IMG/VR virus record: IMGVR_UViG_3300036045_000065
Coordinates: 1 to 22,331 of that record
Direction: 5' to 3' (one strand)
Source of the DNA: a virus
DNA length: 22,331 nucleotides
Each line of letters opens with the position of its first letter. Position 1 is the first letter of the stretch. The notes under the pieces are model-generated. The model was not told the origin of the DNA. It ran no database searches and saw only the letters and a list, made by a program, of their open reading frames with translations. The translations under genes were made by a program, and so were the position numbers. Positions 21,776-22,331 of this stretch are shown here, piece after piece.

Positions 21776-21818
21776 GCGATGCCCCACTGTCACCAGTTGG
21801 TACAGTTATCGGCATCGC
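21776..21818. repeat. 8-bp inverted repeat enclosing motif copy D
   Basis: GCGATGCC (21776-21783) and GGCATCGC (21811-21818) pair around motif copy D. Inside, ACTGT and ACAGT pair again, so the sigma leader RNA could fold into a long stem holding the motif, beginning 29 bases before the start codon. Confidence 0.7.
21795..21808 (-). promoter_or_regulatory. TAACTGTACCAACT motif, copy D
   Basis: A perfect copy, 47 bases before the sigma start codon and downstream of promoter P4, so it lies in the P4 leader. It could be a second promoter or an autoregulatory operator for the sigma gene. Confidence 0.7.
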
Positions 21819-21925
21819 CCGTGTTGTGGTTTCCGCCCCTACATGAGATACGTTCCATCGCAGCAAGATTTTCATGCAGAGGGGAAAATTCTCAAAAAAC
21901 ATCCATCGCATGTGCCATGCGGGAT

Positions 21926-21953
21926 ATTCTACCACAACAAAAGAAGTTGTCAA
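21926..21953 (-). promoter_or_regulatory. Sigma-70 promoter P4 for the sigma factor gene
   Basis: Minus strand TTGACA (21948-21953), a 16-base spacer ending GTGG, and TAGAAT (21926-21931): the strongest consensus match in the window. The leader is about 170 bases and includes motif copy D and a small hairpin (21909-21921) followed by a U-run, which may attenuate transcription. Confidence 0.85.
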
Positions 21954-21986
21954 TCTGGCTTTTCGGTTTTTTTCTCGCTCCCTTCC

Positions 21987-22000
21987 AGTTGGTACAGTTA
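21987..22000 (-). promoter_or_regulatory. TAACTGTACCAACT motif, copy E
   Basis: A perfect copy, 34 bases upstream of the P4 -35 box and 6 bases after a terminator-like hairpin. It may drive or block transcription into the sigma control region. Confidence 0.7.
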
Positions 22001-22006
22001 AGACAC

Positions 22007-22029
22007 GAGCCGAACCGAAAGGTTCGCTC
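22007..22029 (-). terminator. Hairpin at the end of the rightmost gene
   Basis: GAGCGAACC pairs with GGTTCGGCTC (one bulge) around a 4-base loop, overlapping the stop codon. The U-tail is weak (GUGUCUU), so it may be a poor terminator or an RNA end-stabilising stem. It precedes motif copy E. Confidence 0.6.
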
Positions 22030-22331
22030 ACTTTTTGGAAAAAGTGAAAGTGGCTGGGTAAGTCTCATTGTACCCAGGCTTATCATACTCTACCACCCAT
22101 CCTGCCTTTTTGAAGATTTCTTCAACGTCCAACCATCGCTTGTTGAAAAGATCGCCTCTCTCAACCTCTTCATGCCCAGCGATTTTATGTGCCTTCTCAA
22201 GAATTAATGCTATGGCATCGTCTTGTTTGACAACTGCCCTGCCATAGCTGTACTCTCTGGCAATTAATTCATTGAAGGCTTCAATTACAAAATCTGGGAT
22301 AATTTGATTTTTGATTTTGGCCTTAGCAACT
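22028..22331 (-). CDS. Conserved phage protein, 5' end cut off by the window
   Basis: The frame is open from the right edge for 100 codons and stops at TGA 22028-22030. The visible part begins KAKIKNQIIPDFVIEAFNEL, contains SYGRAVVKQDDAIALIL and RWLDVEEIFKKAGW, and ends VEYDKPGYNETYPATFTFSKK split over two strands. This order of 'IPdfVieaFNELI', 'WLdVE.i..kAGW.VeYdkPgYnE' is familiar from uncharacterised proteins of many tailed phages. No enzymatic motif is visible. The start is outside the window, so length and SD are unknown. Confidence 0.85.
   Translation of the reverse strand, partial: VAKAKIKNQIIPDFVIEAFNELIAREYSYGRAVVKQDDAIALILEKAHKIAGHEEVERGDLFNKRWLDVEEIFKKAGWVVEYDKPGYNETYPATFTFSKK

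Noticed and set aside
21771-22031. Minus-strand frame covering the sigma control region
   Set aside because: It starts with GTG, contains promoter P4 and motif copies D and E, and its protein is not family-like; the repeated TVPTG segments come from the DNA motif.
22066-22095. GTGGTAGAG on the minus strand, like the promoter family's -10
   Set aside because: It lies in a conserved coding segment and the -35 position (TTCAAA) does not match.
1-22331. CRISPR array, tRNA genes, insertion sequences, integrase or attachment sites
   Set aside because: I looked for spaced direct repeats, cloverleaf segments and transposase or recombinase motifs and saw none; the only spaced repeats are the coding 45-bp units and the regulatory motif.

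Overview
The window looks like part of a tailed-bacteriophage genome, probably a large one. Genes are short, tightly packed and almost all on the minus strand. Many overlap by 4 bases (ATGA) or sit behind clear Shine-Dalgarno (SD) sites. Recognisable products are nucleic-acid and takeover functions: a sigma-70-family factor, a RuvB-like AAA+ ATPase, a SMARCAL1-like SNF2 helicase, an RNA ligase, an ArdC-like antirestriction protein and a DarG/TARG1-type macrodomain. The rest are mostly small unknown proteins, several of types I know from phage genomes. I see no structural genes, integrase, tRNA or CRISPR array. The host cannot be named from this sequence.

Layout, read right to left (the direction of transcription). 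A partial conserved gene (22331-22028) ends at a hairpin. A control region follows (21748-22027) with a consensus host-type promoter and two copies of the motif TAACTGTACCAACT, ahead of the sigma factor gene (21747-20800). A UUCG-loop terminator and a third motif copy precede the RuvB-like gene (20729-19656). Next is a run of about 14 genes (19472-11915), including the ArdC-like, CoaB/aldolase-like and macrodomain genes. A promoter at 11878-11905 starts a block with a metal-tail protein, a fourth motif copy, the SNF2 helicase and a TrpF-like barrel. A promoter at 8412-8439 starts a block with a 15-residue-repeat solenoid protein, RNA ligase, small genes, a 28-residue membrane peptide and a serpin. 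The N-terminal-extended AAA+ ATPase (3911-2472) is a self-contained unit with its own promoter, structured leader and terminators on both sides. Small unknown genes, the fifth motif copy and a DUF3846-like gene end the window. Two small genes lie on the plus strand (8187-8438 and 19493-19729).

Two control signals stand out. One is a promoter set, TTKACA, then 12 bases, then GTGG-TAKNAY, with an invariant 16-base spacer, which host sigma-70 polymerase could read. The other is the five-copy TAACTGTACCAACT motif, always on the minus strand and always 11-47 bases upstream of a start codon or near the sigma control region. It is a good candidate for a phage-specific promoter or operator, possibly served by the sigma factor encoded beside three of its copies.

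The most surprising gene is the serpin, which has an intact inhibitory hinge and an Arg-Cys candidate scissile bond. The macrodomain and ArdC-like protein in one operon suggest a counter-defence module.
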